A stretch of 64,000 bases of DNA, from NCBI RefSeq assembly GCF_019343105.1, contig NZ_CP073764.1, positions 1,054,001 through 1,118,000 on the forward strand, given 5' to 3'. Positions 1-9,497 of this stretch are shown here, in pieces (position 1 is the first letter of the stretch; each line of letters opens with the position of its first letter). This DNA comes from Methylovirgula sp. HY1 (GTDB lineage: Bacteria; Pseudomonadota; Alphaproteobacteria; Rhizobiales; Beijerinckiaceae). A program made the translations under genes and the position numbers. The notes beneath the pieces were generated by a model, which saw only the letters and a program-made list of their open reading frames with translations, searched no databases and was not told the origin of the DNA.

Positions 1-727
1 GCTTGAAGGCACGGGCGAAATGATAAGGGCTGAGGCAGACGAGCGCGGCCATGGCGGCGATCGAAATCGGCTGGTCGAGACAGGTTTGAATATAATCGAC
101 GAGCCTTTGCTTTTGCCATTCGGCAAGCCCTCCCGTCTCGCCTCGTGCCGGAGCAGGATCGCTGCCGTTGAGCCGCATCAACTCATGGCAAAGCACGCCG
201 CCGAGCGCCTCCGCATAGAAATGGTCGCCACCCCTGTTTTCGCCGATTTCCGCTTTAAGCTTCTGCGCGGTTTCCCAGAGGGACCGATCGAAAAAGAACA
301 ATTGCGGCTTGAACGCGATGCGATCGAAGCCGAGTTCGGGATCGAGCAAGCTCCCATGCGGGTCGATGTAGATACAAGTAATGCGACTTAGCAGACGCGG
401 CTTTGCCCAACCGTGAAACTGGCTGCCGGCCGGCACGAAGGTGAGCTTGCGGCTGAGATCGCGCAGATTGGATTTCGGCAGACCTTCAACCGAAGTCTCG
501 CCCTCGAAACGGGCCGCCCGGTCGGTCACGACCAGGAGATGGTAAGGCGCGCGGAAACAATATTCGAAGGGCTGCGATTCGAGGATACGGACGCTCTCGG
601 CCTGCATCCCCCGCCAAACCGCAGCGCGGCGCCCGGCAATTTCCGCCGGCATGAAATCGATGGCAGGTGAGAGTAGAGAGTTTGGGTCCGGCAAGAAAGC
701 GGCGTTGCCCACGGCAATATTGTTCAT
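1..727 (-). CDS. AraC-family transcriptional regulator (C-terminus cut by window edge)
   Basis: The minus strand reads openly from an ATG at 727 to base 1, giving about 242 residues without a stop. The last 35 or so residues contain the start of an AraC-type helix-turn-helix (LVDYIQTCLDQPISIAAMA, then LSPYHFARAFK), the usual first HTH of this family. The preceding 190 residues are a ligand or effector domain with no motif I can name. The second HTH lies outside the window. The gene is divergent from the efflux genes at 1172, so it could regulate them, but this is inference from position only. Confidence 0.85.
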   Translation of the reverse strand, partial: MNNIAVGNAAFLPDPNSLLSPAIDFMPAEIAGRRAAVWRGMQAESVRILESQPFEYCFRAPYHLLVVTDRAARFEGETSVEGLPKSNLRDLSRKLTFVPAGSQFHGWAKPRLLSRITCIYIDPHGSLLDPELGFDRIAFKPQLFFFDRSLWETAQKLKAEIGENRGGDHFYAEALGGVLCHELMRLNGSDPAPARGETGGLAEWQKQRLVDYIQTCLDQPISIAAMAALVCLSPYHFARAFK

Positions 728-1171
728 ACGTTTCTTTCAGACATTCTGAAACTGACTGAAACTGAGCGCCAGCCTAAGCGGAGCAGCAGATCTGGAACGC
801 CCTCAGCGCCGCAACGACGCTGCGCCAAGAGCAATAAACCCGGCAATAAACCCGGCAATAGACCCAGCAATAAACCCGGCAATAGACCCGGCAGAGGCTG
901 GAGATTAAAATAGCGGCAGCTTACGATTATTACAACGCATCACGAATAATTGAACAAAATAAAGGCAGTTACGTTGCGAATCTTGCTGCGCTGCGGCGCA
1001 AAACAGCAAAATGGAACAAGCGAGATATCGACAGGGGCACTACCTTGGATAGGCTGGTCTTGATATGCCCGACGCAAGAGAACCGGGTTGCCGTATTCCA
1101 CATATTCAGGCGTTTTTAAGATCGGGGCCACCTTTGGTGCCGGTCCGATAAGGTCTTTTTGGAGCTGAAGT
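728..1171. promoter_or_regulatory. Divergent intergenic region between the AraC regulator and the RND operon
   Basis: This 444-base stretch has no convincing gene. It must hold the promoters of two divergent transcription units. It contains the 12-bp tandem repeat described separately and an AT-richer part at about 905 to 965. I could not assign -35/-10 boxes with confidence. A GGAG ribosome binding site precedes the ATG at 1172. Confidence 0.5.
832..891. repeat. Five tandem copies of a 12-bp unit (CAATAAACCCGG)
   Basis: Five head-to-tail 12-mers begin at 832, 844, 856, 868 and 880. Copies 1, 2 and 4 are identical. Copies 3 and 5 carry an A-to-G change (CAATAGACCC), and copy 3 also ends AG. 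It sits in the divergent intergenic region, so it may be a set of protein binding sites or a simple slippage repeat. Confidence 0.9.
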
Positions 1172-4100
1172 ATGGGTATCGTTCGCTTCGCTTTGCGGTT
1201 TCCACATACATTTTATGTGATGGCCCTGGCGATCCTATTTCTCGGCGTCAGCGCGATCTTTTCATCGCCCAAAGACATATTTCCAAGCATCAATATCCCA
1301 GTCGTCAGCGTGATCTGGCAATACACCGGACTGACACCATCAGAAATGCAATCGCGGGTGACGACCTATAGCGAATATTCGATCAGTTCCAACGTCAACA
1401 ATATCCGCAACATCGAGTCGCAAACGCTTTCCGGCATTTCCGTCGAGAAGATTTATTTCCAGCCGAATGTGAACGTCGATCTCGCGATCAGCCAGATCGT
1501 GTCCGCGACCAATTCGATCCGGGCGTTGATGCCAAACGGCATCGAACCGCCTGTCATCGTGCAATATAGTGCCTCCGCGGTTCCGGTTCTGCAATTAAGC
1601 CTCACCTCGGACCGGATGAACGAGCAGCAGCTCTACGATTACGGTATCTATCGGCTCCGTCAGGCACTGGCGCCGATCCAGGGCATTACTCTGCCGACGC
1701 CCTATGGCGGCAAATATCGCCAGATCATGGTCGATCTCGACCCAGATGCGCTGCGTGCGAACGGCCTGACCCCGAACGACATCGTCAATGCCGTCAACGT
1801 CGAAAGCCTCACCTTGCCTTCCGGCGACGCGAAAATCGGCGACAAGCAATATATCGTCAGCGTCAACGCCGTGGCCCCCACGATCGAGGCGCTCAACCAT
1901 ATTCCGATCCGTCAGGTCGGTGCGACCACCGTGCATTTGGACGATGTCGCGCATGTCCGCGACGGTTGGGCCGTGCAACAGAATATCGTTCATACCAACG
2001 GCCAGCGATCGGTTCTGCTCACCATCATCAAGAACGGCAATGCCTCGACGCTCGATGTCGTCAATCGCGTCAAAGCCGCCATGCCCGAGATCAAGAAGGC
2101 GGCGCCGCCGGGGATGGAAATCCATCTCCTGTTCGATCAATCCACTTTCGTCGAGCAGGCCATCGACGGCGTGCTGCGCGAAGGCGCGATCGCCGCCGCG
2201 CTGACTGCCCTGATGATCTTGATCTTCCTCGGATCATGGCGATCGACTTTGATCGTCATGGTCTCGATCCCGCTGTCGATTCTGAGTTCGATCGCCGTGC
2301 TCGCGGCACTCGGCCAAACGATCAACACGATGACGCTCGGCGGTCTCGCGCTCGCCGTCGGTATTCTGGTCGATGATTCGACGGTCGCCATCGAAAATAC
2401 GCATCGCCTGTTCGAAGAACATGTCACTTTCGACAATGCCGTGCTCGAAGGCTCCGCCGGCATTGCTCTGCCGACCCTCGTCTCGACGCTCGCGATCAGC
2501 AGCGTCTTCGTCTCCGTGTTCTTTCTGCAGGGACCAGCCTATTATCTCTTTGCGCCGCTCGGCATGGCCGTGGTCTTCGCGATGCTCACGTCTTATGTGA
2601 TTTCGCGAACCTTGACGCCGATCATCATCCGCGCTCTGCTGCGGAGCGAGCAGGCACGACATGCCGCCGGCGCGGCCGGCGCGGCCGGCGGCTGGCTCGA
2701 CCGATTTCATGCGCGTTTCAATAAAGGCTTCGACCGCTTCCGCGATTCCTATTCCTTCGTCCTCGATGGCATCTTGCATCATCATGTCATGGTGGCCATC
2801 ACCGCCGTCGTTGTCCTCGCCGGCGCGGCGCTCATGCTGATGAATGTCGGAACCGACTTCTTCCCGGCCGTCGACGCTGGCTTGATCCAGCTGCATGTCA
2901 GGGCACCGGCGCGCACCCGCATCGAGGTGACGGAGCAGATCTTCAACGACGTTGAAAATCAGATCCGCAATTGTATTCCGGCGCATGATCTCGGGCTGGT
3001 GCTCGACAATATCGGCCTGCCGGCCCGCGTCTATAACCTCGCCTTCACCGATGGCTCGACCATTGGCGTGAACGATGGCCAAATCCTTGTCGCGCTCAAG
3101 AAAGGCCACGCACCGACCAATGACTACATCCAAAAGCTGCGTCTGACGCTGCGGCAGAGATTTCCCGACGTGCTGTTTTATTTTCAGCCGGCCGACATGG
3201 TGACGCAAATTCTCAATTTCGGCATTCCCGCCCAAATCGACGTTCAGGTGCAAGGTCGCGACACCGCCGACGATCGCGTTCTTGCCGAGAAGCTACAAAA
3301 ACGGCTCGCGAAAGTAGCGGGCCTCGTCGACGTCCATATTCAGCAGGAGCTGGATGCGCCGGAACTCTACTATGACATCGATCGGACGCGGGCCGAACAA
3401 TTGGGTCTGAATGTCAATAGCATTGCCACGAATCTCAACATCAGCCTGAGTTCGTCGGAACAGGTTTCGCCGAATTTCTGGACCGATCCAAAGACCGGCG
3501 TGCCCTATTTTCTTGCGGTTCAGACGCCGGAATATAAGATCTCGAGCCTGAGCGCCTTGAACAATACGCCAATCGTCAGTCAAGCGTCGACCCGCACGCC
3601 GATCCCGAACGGGCTCGGAAACGTCGCGACCATGCAGCGCAAAGAAGTGCAATCCGTCTTCAATCACACGAATATTCAAGGAACGTATGACATTTACGCT
3701 TCCGTCCAGAACGGCGATCTCGGTTCAGCCGCGAAATCCATAACGAAGATCATCGCCGAGCTTACGCCGAGCCTCAAGCCTGGGAATGTCTTCGCCGTGC
3801 GCGGCCAGATCGAAAGCATGAATTTCGCCTTCGCCAATCTCGAGCTCGGGCTCATGTTCGCGGCCGTCTTTGTTTATCTTTTGATGGTAGTGAATTTTCA
3901 AAGCTTCATCGATCCGCTTGCGGTTATTCTCGCTTTGCCGGGCGCCTTCACTGGGATTCTCCTGATGCTTTACGTCACCGGCACCACGCTGAGCGTGCCG
4001 TCACTGATGGGCGCGATCATGTCGGTTGGCGTCGCATCGGCCAATTCGATCCTGCTCGTGACTTTCGCGCGAGAAAGACGGCGAGACGGAATGAGCGCGC

Positions 4101-4342
4101 TTGAAGCCGCGCGTGCCGCCGGACGCACCCGTATTCGACCGGTGTTGATGACGGCAGCGGCCATGGTGGTCGGCATGATTCCCATGGCGATCGGTGCACC
4201 CGGCGAAGAGCAGAATGCCGTGCTCGCGCGGGCCGTGATCGGCGGCGTGCTTGTCGGGACAATGGCGACTTTGCTTTTCGTACCCTATCTCTATTCGCTT
4301 CTCGGCCGTTTTGAGCAGCGTGAACCAGCGCCGATCGAATGA
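1172..4342 (+). CDS. RND-family efflux transporter permease (AcrB/MdtB-like)
   Basis: This 1056-residue protein has the length and layout of an inner-membrane RND permease, which exports small molecules with proton antiport through a trimeric pump. The first transmembrane helix follows FPHTFYVMALAILF. A large periplasmic porter loop precedes TM2 to TM6, and TM4 carries the family's paired acidic residues in GILVDDSTVAIEN. A second periplasmic loop follows, then five more helices (FVYLLMVVNFQSF, GAIMSVGVASANS and others). GGAG lies just upstream of the ATG. The adaptor gene begins 236 bases downstream, the reverse of the usual adaptor-first order. The substrate cannot be read from sequence; an HAE-type drug or lipid pump is most likely. 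Confidence 0.93.
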   Translation: MGIVRFALRFPHTFYVMALAILFLGVSAIFSSPKDIFPSINIPVVSVIWQYTGLTPSEMQSRVTTYSEYSISSNVNNIRNIESQTLSGISVEKIYFQPNVNVDLAISQIVSATNSIRALMPNGIEPPVIVQYSASAVPVLQLSLTSDRMNEQQLYDYGIYRLRQALAPIQGITLPTPYGGKYRQIMVDLDPDALRANGLTPNDIVNAVNVESLTLPSGDAKIGDKQYIVSVNAVAPTIEALNHIPIRQVGATTVHLDDVAHVRDGWAVQQNIVHTNGQRSVLLTIIKNGNASTLDVVNRVKAAMPEIKKAAPPGMEIHLLFDQSTFVEQAIDGVLREGAIAAALTALMILIFLGSWRSTLIVMVSIPLSILSSIAVLAALGQTINTMTLGGLALAVGILVDDSTVAIENTHRLFEEHVTFDNAVLEGSAGIALPTLVSTLAISSVFVSVFFLQGPAYYLFAPLGMAVVFAMLTSYVISRTLTPIIIRALLRSEQARHAAGAAGAAGGWLDRFHARFNKGFDRFRDSYSFVLDGILHHHVMVAITAVVVLAGAALMLMNVGTDFFPAVDAGLIQLHVRAPARTRIEVTEQIFNDVENQIRNCIPAHDLGLVLDNIGLPARVYNLAFTDGSTIGVNDGQILVALKKGHAPTNDYIQKLRLTLRQRFPDVLFYFQPADMVTQILNFGIPAQIDVQVQGRDTADDRVLAEKLQKRLAKVAGLVDVHIQQELDAPELYYDIDRTRAEQLGLNVNSIATNLNISLSSSEQVSPNFWTDPKTGVPYFLAVQTPEYKISSLSALNNTPIVSQASTRTPIPNGLGNVATMQRKEVQSVFNHTNIQGTYDIYASVQNGDLGSAAKSITKIIAELTPSLKPGNVFAVRGQIESMNFAFANLELGLMFAAVFVYLLMVVNFQSFIDPLAVILALPGAFTGILLMLYVTGTTLSVPSLMGAIMSVGVASANSILLVTFARERRRDGMSALEAARAAGRTRIRPVLMTAAAMVVGMIPMAIGAPGEEQNAVLARAVIGGVLVGTMATLLFVPYLYSLLGRFEQREPAPIE

Positions 4343-4362
4343 ATGCGGCGACAGTCTCCCTA

Positions 4363-4474
4363 GAGCATGTTCCGGAAAAGTTGAATGACTTTTCCGACAA
4401 GAACATGCTCCAGCTTATTGATTTGGAGTGCTTTCCTCTCGATCGAATGAGTCCACCCGATCGGAAAACGCTCT
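4363..4474. repeat. Two adjacent dispersed palindromic repeats
   Basis: The first palindrome has arms 4363-4381 (gagcatgttccggaaaagt) and 4388-4410. The second, about 4424-4474, folds GGAGTGCTTTCC-type sequence against GGAAAACGCTCT around a gatcgaatgagtccacccgatc centre. Related copies occur at 5888-5968 and 20105-20156. They sit after or between genes and could act as transcription-attenuating hairpins. Similar elements are common in Hyphomicrobiales genomes. Confidence 0.8.
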
Positions 4475-4578
4475 AGCGGCGCATGTCGCTTGAGAATTTC
4501 GAAATGTCACAGCTCAGTACGGCCGAAACAAGCGAACGTCTTGCCCGCCGCGAGGAGCTGAACCGAGGATGCTAGACC

Positions 4579-5829
4579 ATGCCTGATCACAGCGGCCCGA
4601 CTGCGGACGCAACCGGACAGAGCGGCGGCCCGCCCCAAACACGGCGAAGAGGCCCCCTCATTTTCGCTTGGGGCGTCGTCATCGTCGTTGCCGGCCTCGT
4701 CGGCTATGGCGCGTGGGGCCAAGCCCAGCGTCGCACGGCCGCGCTCGAAACATTGCGGCAGCAGGAAAATATGGTGCCGCATGTGCGCACTGCCGCCGTC
4801 AAAGTGACGGACGCGCCGCGCATGCTGAATTTGCCCGGCAATATCGAAGCCTTCGACAGCGCGATCATCTATGCCCGTGCGACCGGTTATATTGCCAAGC
4901 GTAATGTCGATATCGGCAGCAAAGTCCATGCTGGTGACGTGCTCGCGGTCATCGCCGCCCCCGATCTCGATCAGCAGCTCGCCCAAGCTCGCGCTCAACT
5001 CGTTCAAATGCAGGCGGCGATCGGGCAAGCTCATGCCAATATGGAACTTGCGCAGCGAACCAATGCCCGTACCGTCCAGATGGTCCAGCAAGGCTGGCAG
5101 AGCAAACAGCAAGGCGACACGGATCGTTTCACTTACGTTGCGCAAGACGCGGCGTTGAAAGTGGCCGAAGCAAATTACAAGGCACAGAAGGCAGAGGTTT
5201 CCCGTCTCGAAAAGCTTACCGGATTCGAGAAAGTCGTGGCTCCATTCAATGGGGTGATCAGCCAGAGACAGATCGATGTCGGCAGTCTCGTCACCGCCAA
5301 TGTGTCGAGCGGCACGGCGCTCTTTTCTATCGTGCGCAGCGACGTGTTGCGAATTCAGGTCTATGTTCCGCAGGATACCGCGCTCGACATCAAAGACGGC
5401 CAATCGGCGGAAGTCCGCGTGCCTGAAATGCCCAACCGAGTCTTTCACGGCACGGTGGCGCGCAACGCAACAGCTCTCCAGCCTGGAACCCGCACGTTGC
5501 TGACCGAAGTCGATGTCAATAATTCGAACGAGACATTGCTGCCGGGTCTCTATTGCACAGTGCAGCTAGCCGTTCCGCGCCGACACCCGGTGATCACCGT
5601 TCCATCGCAAGCGGTGATCTTCAATAAAGACGGTCTCAGTGCCGCGGTCGACGAAGATGGCATGGTGCGACTCCGCCATCTCGACGTTCTGGCCGATGAT
5701 GGCGCGGAAGTCGAAGTGCGCGCCGGCCTCAATCCCACCGACCGGATCATTCTCAATCCGCCGATCGGCGTGACGGACGGCATGCACGTATCCTCTACGA
5801 ATACACCGGAAGAGGCACGCGCCGAATAA
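4579..5829 (+). CDS. RND efflux periplasmic adaptor subunit (membrane fusion protein)
   Basis: A 416-residue HlyD/AcrA-type adaptor that bridges the permease to an outer-membrane channel. A single N-terminal anchor helix (about residues 29 to 47, LIFAWGVVIVVAGLVGYGAW) follows a polar leader. The first biotinyl-lipoyl half is IYARATGYIAKRNVDIGSKVHAGDVL. A helical hairpin follows (about 130 to 210), then the second lipoyl half (VVAPFNGVISQRQIDVGSLV) and beta-barrel and membrane-proximal domains (VYVPQDTALDIKDGQSAEV). No TolC-type channel gene is present nearby. It is probably co-transcribed with the permease unless the palindromes between them attenuate transcription. Confidence 0.92.
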   Translation: MPDHSGPTADATGQSGGPPQTRRRGPLIFAWGVVIVVAGLVGYGAWGQAQRRTAALETLRQQENMVPHVRTAAVKVTDAPRMLNLPGNIEAFDSAIIYARATGYIAKRNVDIGSKVHAGDVLAVIAAPDLDQQLAQARAQLVQMQAAIGQAHANMELAQRTNARTVQMVQQGWQSKQQGDTDRFTYVAQDAALKVAEANYKAQKAEVSRLEKLTGFEKVVAPFNGVISQRQIDVGSLVTANVSSGTALFSIVRSDVLRIQVYVPQDTALDIKDGQSAEVRVPEMPNRVFHGTVARNATALQPGTRTLLTEVDVNNSNETLLPGLYCTVQLAVPRRHPVITVPSQAVIFNKDGLSAAVDEDGMVRLRHLDVLADDGAEVEVRAGLNPTDRIILNPPIGVTDGMHVSSTNTPEEARAE

Positions 5830-5887
5830 TTCAAGCGCGCTTCGCCGCCCTGCTCACAGTCAGCCCATCAACGAAGCTGGCGCTTCT

Positions 5888-5968
5888 GGAGCGCTTTCCG
5901 ATCGGGTGGAATCATCCGATGTCTAAAAACATCGGAAAAGTCATTCAGCTTTTCCGGCACATGCTCTA
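5888..5968. repeat. Dispersed palindromic repeat (composite copy)
   Basis: This copy contains GGAGCGCTTTCCGATCGGGTGG, a central atcggaaaagt-type inner hairpin, and CTTTTCCGGCACATGCTCT. It combines both variants seen at 4363-4474. It lies between convergent genes (adaptor on plus, molbindin on minus), where it could serve as a terminator. Confidence 0.75.
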
Positions 5969-6028
5969 ATGCGCGAACGCGGACCGCAGCCAATAGCGCC
6001 GCGGTCCGCGTTCGGTAAAAGGACCCGT

Positions 6029-6238
6029 TCAGTCGACCGCAATCATCACATCGGACGATTTAATGAGCGCATGAGCATTCATGCCTTTGACGAGCTTGAG
6101 ATCCTCGACCGATTCATTGGTGATCGACGCGGTCAGCACGACCCCGCCGGCGATCTCGATATGGACATGCGCCGTGGTCGCGCCCTTCTGGATATCGACG
6201 ATCTTGCCTTGAATGAAATTGCGTCCAGAAATCTTCAT
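6029..6238 (-). CDS. Molbindin (Mop/TOBE domain molybdate-binding protein)
   Basis: A 69-residue single Mop domain, the size of stand-alone molbindins that bind and store molybdate in the cytoplasm as oligomers. The start MKISGRNFIQGKI, the core HVHIEIAGGVVLTASIT and the end GMNAHALIKSSDVMIAV are characteristic of the family. A GAGGAGGA ribosome binding site precedes the ATG by about 10 bases. No molybdate transporter or molybdoenzyme gene is adjacent, so its client is unknown. Confidence 0.93.
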   Translation of the reverse strand: MKISGRNFIQGKIVDIQKGATTAHVHIEIAGGVVLTASITNESVEDLKLVKGMNAHALIKSSDVMIAVD

Positions 6239-6513
6239 CGGCGCCGATCCTCCTCGTGTGTCTAAGCCGCGTCTTGTTGCAGCTTATCGAACAAACTAAA
6301 CGAAAACATATAGCTCGACCACGACCAAAAGATCCGATCGTATATTTATGCTCAATGGAATCTTGTCGCACCGTCTTCGGGCGTGAGGCTGGCCTTTCCC
6401 GTTCGAGAAGGTGCGCTATGCATCTTTTTGCATGCATCGGCCATCGCAGGTCATTTCACCGTCATATGGAACGGAAGATGTCGGCTGATGACATTCATCC
6501 CGCGCCGCGAAAA

Positions 6514-7140
6514 TCACGCGAGAAAAGCGACGACCTCCCGATCGGACACCTGACGAAAATCCCGATAATAGGCCCCGATCGCGCCGAAAGATTCATAATC
6601 TTCGACACTGATCACAACATCGGCTTCCGCCCGCATCGCCGCAAGCGTGTCGGTGGGGCCGACTGGCACCGCGAGGATCAGCATTTTCGGCATACGCAGT
6701 CGCGTTGCCTGCAGGGCTGCACGCATGGTCGCACCCGTCGCAATGCCGTCATCGATGACGATGGTCACCTGATCGGCGATCTCAACCCGTGGCTTCTTGA
6801 TATAGCGCTGCCGCCGCCGTTCAACTTCAGCAAGCTCTCGGTCGCGAGCCGCAGCAAACTCGGCCTCGCTCACCCCTGCCATTTCGATAATGTCCTCGTT
6901 GCGGACAGTGATCGGCGCGCCGCCGTCAACGACGGCACCCATAGCCAGTTCCGCATGCCCCGGGACGCCGATCTTGCGCACGAGGATGAGATCGAGCGGC
7001 GCCTCGAGCGCTGCGGCGACTTCCGCCGCCACGGGGACACCACCGCGCGGCAGCGCCAGAATGACTGGATTCTGTTCCTTATATTTCATTAGAGCCACGG
7101 CAAGCTTTTTGCCGGCCTCTGCCCGATCTTGGAAAGGCAT
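6514..7140 (-). CDS. Phosphoribosyltransferase-domain protein
   Basis: A 208-residue type I PRTase-fold protein. The PRPP-binding loop is visible as VTIVIDDGIATGATMRAA, and an N-terminal LALPRGGVPVAAEVA matches the conserved entry of this family. The start at 7140 (MPFQDRAEAG) is chosen because GGGGA lies a few bases upstream; an in-frame start at 7215 lacks such a site. The substrate is unknown. In related genomes such proteins are often beside, or fused to, a dienelactone-hydrolase-like domain, and here that hydrolase is the next gene upstream. This supports a joint but undefined role. Confidence 0.85.
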   Translation of the reverse strand: MPFQDRAEAGKKLAVALMKYKEQNPVILALPRGGVPVAAEVAAALEAPLDLILVRKIGVPGHAELAMGAVVDGGAPITVRNEDIIEMAGVSEAEFAAARDRELAEVERRRQRYIKKPRVEIADQVTIVIDDGIATGATMRAALQATRLRMPKMLILAVPVGPTDTLAAMRAEADVVISVEDYESFGAIGAYYRDFRQVSDREVVAFLA

Positions 7141-7251
7141 ATCAGTTCCCCAGGCCGGGGAATCATCGCTCCCGTCGCCGCGCCGCACTTTCGCCGAAGC
7201 ACTCGCCGCTTGCAATCACCTGACCCGGCGAAAATGCTCTTCGCGCCCCGC

Positions 7252-7980
7252 TCAGGTCGCACCGATAGACTGCGACGGCGCGGAACCTTCGGCTTCACCC
7301 TTCATCAGATAATCTTGGCACCATCTGGCCGCGTGCTTGGTCACCGCCGTCAGCGCTCCGGGCTCTCTGAAAAGATGACCCGCGCCGGGCACGATTTCGA
7401 TCGCTTTTGGACCCTGCAGCGACGGCAATATCTGCTCATTGAGCGCGATCAACTCCGCATCTTGGCCGCCGACGATCAATAATGTCGGCGTGAAAACCGC
7501 GCCGAGCAGATTCTTCGCGAGGTCCGGCCGACCGCCGCGCGATACGATAGCGCCGACACGACTGCCGAGCCGCGCTGCGGCCACGAGCGCCGCTGCGGCC
7601 CCGGTATGCGCGCCAAAAAAACCAAGCGGAAAATCGCGCAGCTGCGGCTTGCCATCGATCCAAGCCACGGCTTCAATGAGACGATTGGTCAGAAGATCGA
7701 TATCCAGCACATTATTGCTGGCCTCTGCTTCCGTCTCGGTCAGCAGATCAAACAGCAAGGTCGCGATAGCCTGTTCGGCGAGCGCTTGTGCCACGGCGCG
7801 ATTGCGCGGGCTCAGGCGGCTCGCGCCGCTTCCATGAGCGAAAACAACCAAGGCTTTGGCGCCGGCCGGAACGCGCAATATGCCCGGTAGTCCGAAGCGC
7901 GAAATGCTGACCTCTTGGGATTCGACCAAGCTCTTTGCGCCGGTCCACCCTGATTGTCTACGAAAATGAACAAGGCTCAT
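7252..7980 (-). CDS. Alpha/beta hydrolase, dienelactone-hydrolase-like, with altered nucleophile elbow
   Basis: A 242-residue alpha/beta hydrolase. The oxyanion segment VVFAHGSGAS, an acidic position in LLIVGGQDAELIALN and a terminal histidine in PGAGHLFREP are present. The nucleophile elbow, however, reads GFFGAHTGAAAA: histidine (CAT codon, about residue 125) occupies the place where a serine or cysteine is expected in G-x-S-x-G. Unless this is a sequence error, the enzyme may be inactive or binding-only. The start at 7980 (MSLVHFRRQ) is favoured over an upstream ATG at 8058. It probably shares an operon with the phosphoribosyltransferase, 111 bases downstream. Confidence 0.8.
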   Translation of the reverse strand: MSLVHFRRQSGWTGAKSLVESQEVSISRFGLPGILRVPAGAKALVVFAHGSGASRLSPRNRAVAQALAEQAIATLLFDLLTETEAEASNNVLDIDLLTNRLIEAVAWIDGKPQLRDFPLGFFGAHTGAAAALVAAARLGSRVGAIVSRGGRPDLAKNLLGAVFTPTLLIVGGQDAELIALNEQILPSLQGPKAIEIVPGAGHLFREPGALTAVTKHAARWCQDYLMKGEAEGSAPSQSIGAT

Positions 7981-8718
7981 TCGCCATGTCCTCCACTTTC
8001 TCTTCAAACTACGCTTTGGCCTCGCAACATCTCCGGTCAAGGCGCAAGACTGCGACAAAGCTTTTTTGCTTAAATCTACAGATCGGCCTCAGCCGTGACA
8101 TCAGTGCAACCGGACCAAAATGCACAAGACCCGGAACTATTACCGGCGGAAGATCTCCGATTAGACCGCCGCATCCCAAGGCGAACACCAAGCGATAATC
8201 TGTTCTGACCGTCATAAGCGGCCGCAAATTGGCGGTTTCTTGGCGATTGGCAAATACGTCCGCCACCATGCGCGTCGCGCCGTGATCAGCGGTTTTCGTA
8301 AGCAATCGGGGCTTTGACGCTCTGGCGCCGCAGCTTGCCGTCAGGGCGCGCCTAAAGGAACGCATCCGCCCGTTACGAATATTTACGAAGAATTGATGCC
8401 CGATCGAGGCGCGCCGCAACCGGGGACAACTCTCGGACCGTCGCGTCTGCGGCCAGCACGCAAGCGCGATCGACGCCTCACCATATTGCATCGTCTGCGC
8501 GTGCCTCGCCGTTGATCGCATTCGTTTTGATCTAGCTCAATCCAGCAAATTCGTAACCCGCTTTGATAGGTTAGCCCGTCGGTTTGAGCCGTCGAGCCAA
8601 GCAGAAAGCAAGGCCCGAGGCCAATCGAACGGCGTATGCCGCCAGCATGAACTTGGCCAGATGGCGCAAGATCTTGCACCATCTGACCACATTGCTTGTT
8701 CAAGAGGAGGAATAAGTC
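7981..8718. other. Long intergenic stretch without a convincing gene
   Basis: This 738-base region lies between the divergent hydrolase and Hsp20 genes. A minus-strand reading frame (8009-8521, 170 codons) is open, but its protein resembles nothing I recognise and is rich in Arg, Cys and Ser, like a chance frame in GC-rich DNA. The only other sequence I can point to is the FNR-like palindrome at 8527. Confidence 0.5.
8527..8540. promoter_or_regulatory. Candidate FNR/FixK box upstream of the Hsp20 gene
   Basis: The sequence TTGATctagCTCAA matches the TTGAT-N4-ATCAA consensus of FNR/FixK regulators except for one base in the right half. It is 179 bases upstream of the Hsp20 start, farther than a typical activator site, so the promoter position would need to be mapped. 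Oxygen-limited induction of the surrounding stress genes would fit. Confidence 0.4.
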
Positions 8719-9270
8719 ATGACTGATGCAACCAGCAAGATTCCAATCAAGACCGAGAAAAAGCCGACTGCCGCTCCGGCCACGATCGGGATGTCCTTCG
8801 GATCTTGGGAACCGCTTGAGACATTGCGCCGGGAAATCGATCATATGTTCGGCCGGGTGCTTGAGCCAGGCTGGCGACTTCCCTTCAGTCAGCCCTCATT
8901 GTTCGATTTTTCCGCGCCGCGAGATCTCGGCCGCGGCATCGCCCCGGCGGTCGATGTGGTCGAGAAGGACAAGGACTTCGAAATCATCGCCGAGCTACCC
9001 GGTCTCGACGAGAAGAATATCGAGGTCAAATTGTCGAACGGCACACTGGTGATCAAGGGCGAAAAGACGGAAGAAAAAGAGGAGCACGATAAGGACTATC
9101 ACATCTGCGAGCGCCGCTTCGGCTCGTTTAGCCGGTCCTTCCAGATACCGCCGAGCGTGGACACGAGCCGGATCGATGCGCATTTCTCGAAAGGCGTCTT
9201 GACCGTGAAGATGCCCAAATCTGCCGAAGCAATGAAGGGCGAGAAGACGATCGAGGTCAAGGCTGCCTGA
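8719..9270 (+). CDS. Small heat-shock protein, Hsp20/alpha-crystallin family
   Basis: A 183-residue ATP-independent chaperone. A variable N-terminal arm (about residues 1 to 70, with the amphipathic EPLETLRREIDHMFGR) precedes the alpha-crystallin domain, seen in AVDVVEKDKDFEIIAELPG, GTLVIKGEKTEEKEEH and the signature ERRFGSFSRSFQIP. The GVLTVKMPK motif near the C-terminus is typical. GAGGAGG stands ahead of the ATG. Its role is to hold unfolding proteins in the cytoplasm during stress. Confidence 0.95.
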   Translation: MTDATSKIPIKTEKKPTAAPATIGMSFGSWEPLETLRREIDHMFGRVLEPGWRLPFSQPSLFDFSAPRDLGRGIAPAVDVVEKDKDFEIIAELPGLDEKNIEVKLSNGTLVIKGEKTEEKEEHDKDYHICERRFGSFSRSFQIPPSVDTSRIDAHFSKGVLTVKMPKSAEAMKGEKTIEVKAA

Positions 9271-9497
9271 ACCGCGGGCATTGCGCGGCGGCAGCTTGCC
9301 GTCGCCGCAGGCGACCTGACTGTCTCGTGAACAGCATGGCTCGCGCAACTCGGGACCAGTCGGGTCGCTCTATTCCCGCCTTTGGCGGAGCGGCCCGGCA
9401 TTTGCTGGTGCCCTATCAAGGCAAGATGGATCCGAGGCGAGCCATGGCCTGAAGAAAAGCCGCGACGCAGGGCGCAGCAGGCTTTGGAGAGGAATCG

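Noticed and set aside
832-891. Short tandem repeats as a CRISPR array
   Set aside because: Units are directly adjacent without unique spacers, and no cas genes are in the window. The same applies to 19282-19330.
2234-3253. 339-codon minus-strand open frame inside the RND permease gene
   Set aside because: The permease motifs on the plus strand are unambiguous; the antisense protein is of low complexity (Asp/Arg/His).
8009-8521. 170-codon minus-strand frame between the hydrolase and Hsp20 genes
   Set aside because: No ribosome binding site, no recognised motif and composition of a random frame; noted only as gap content.
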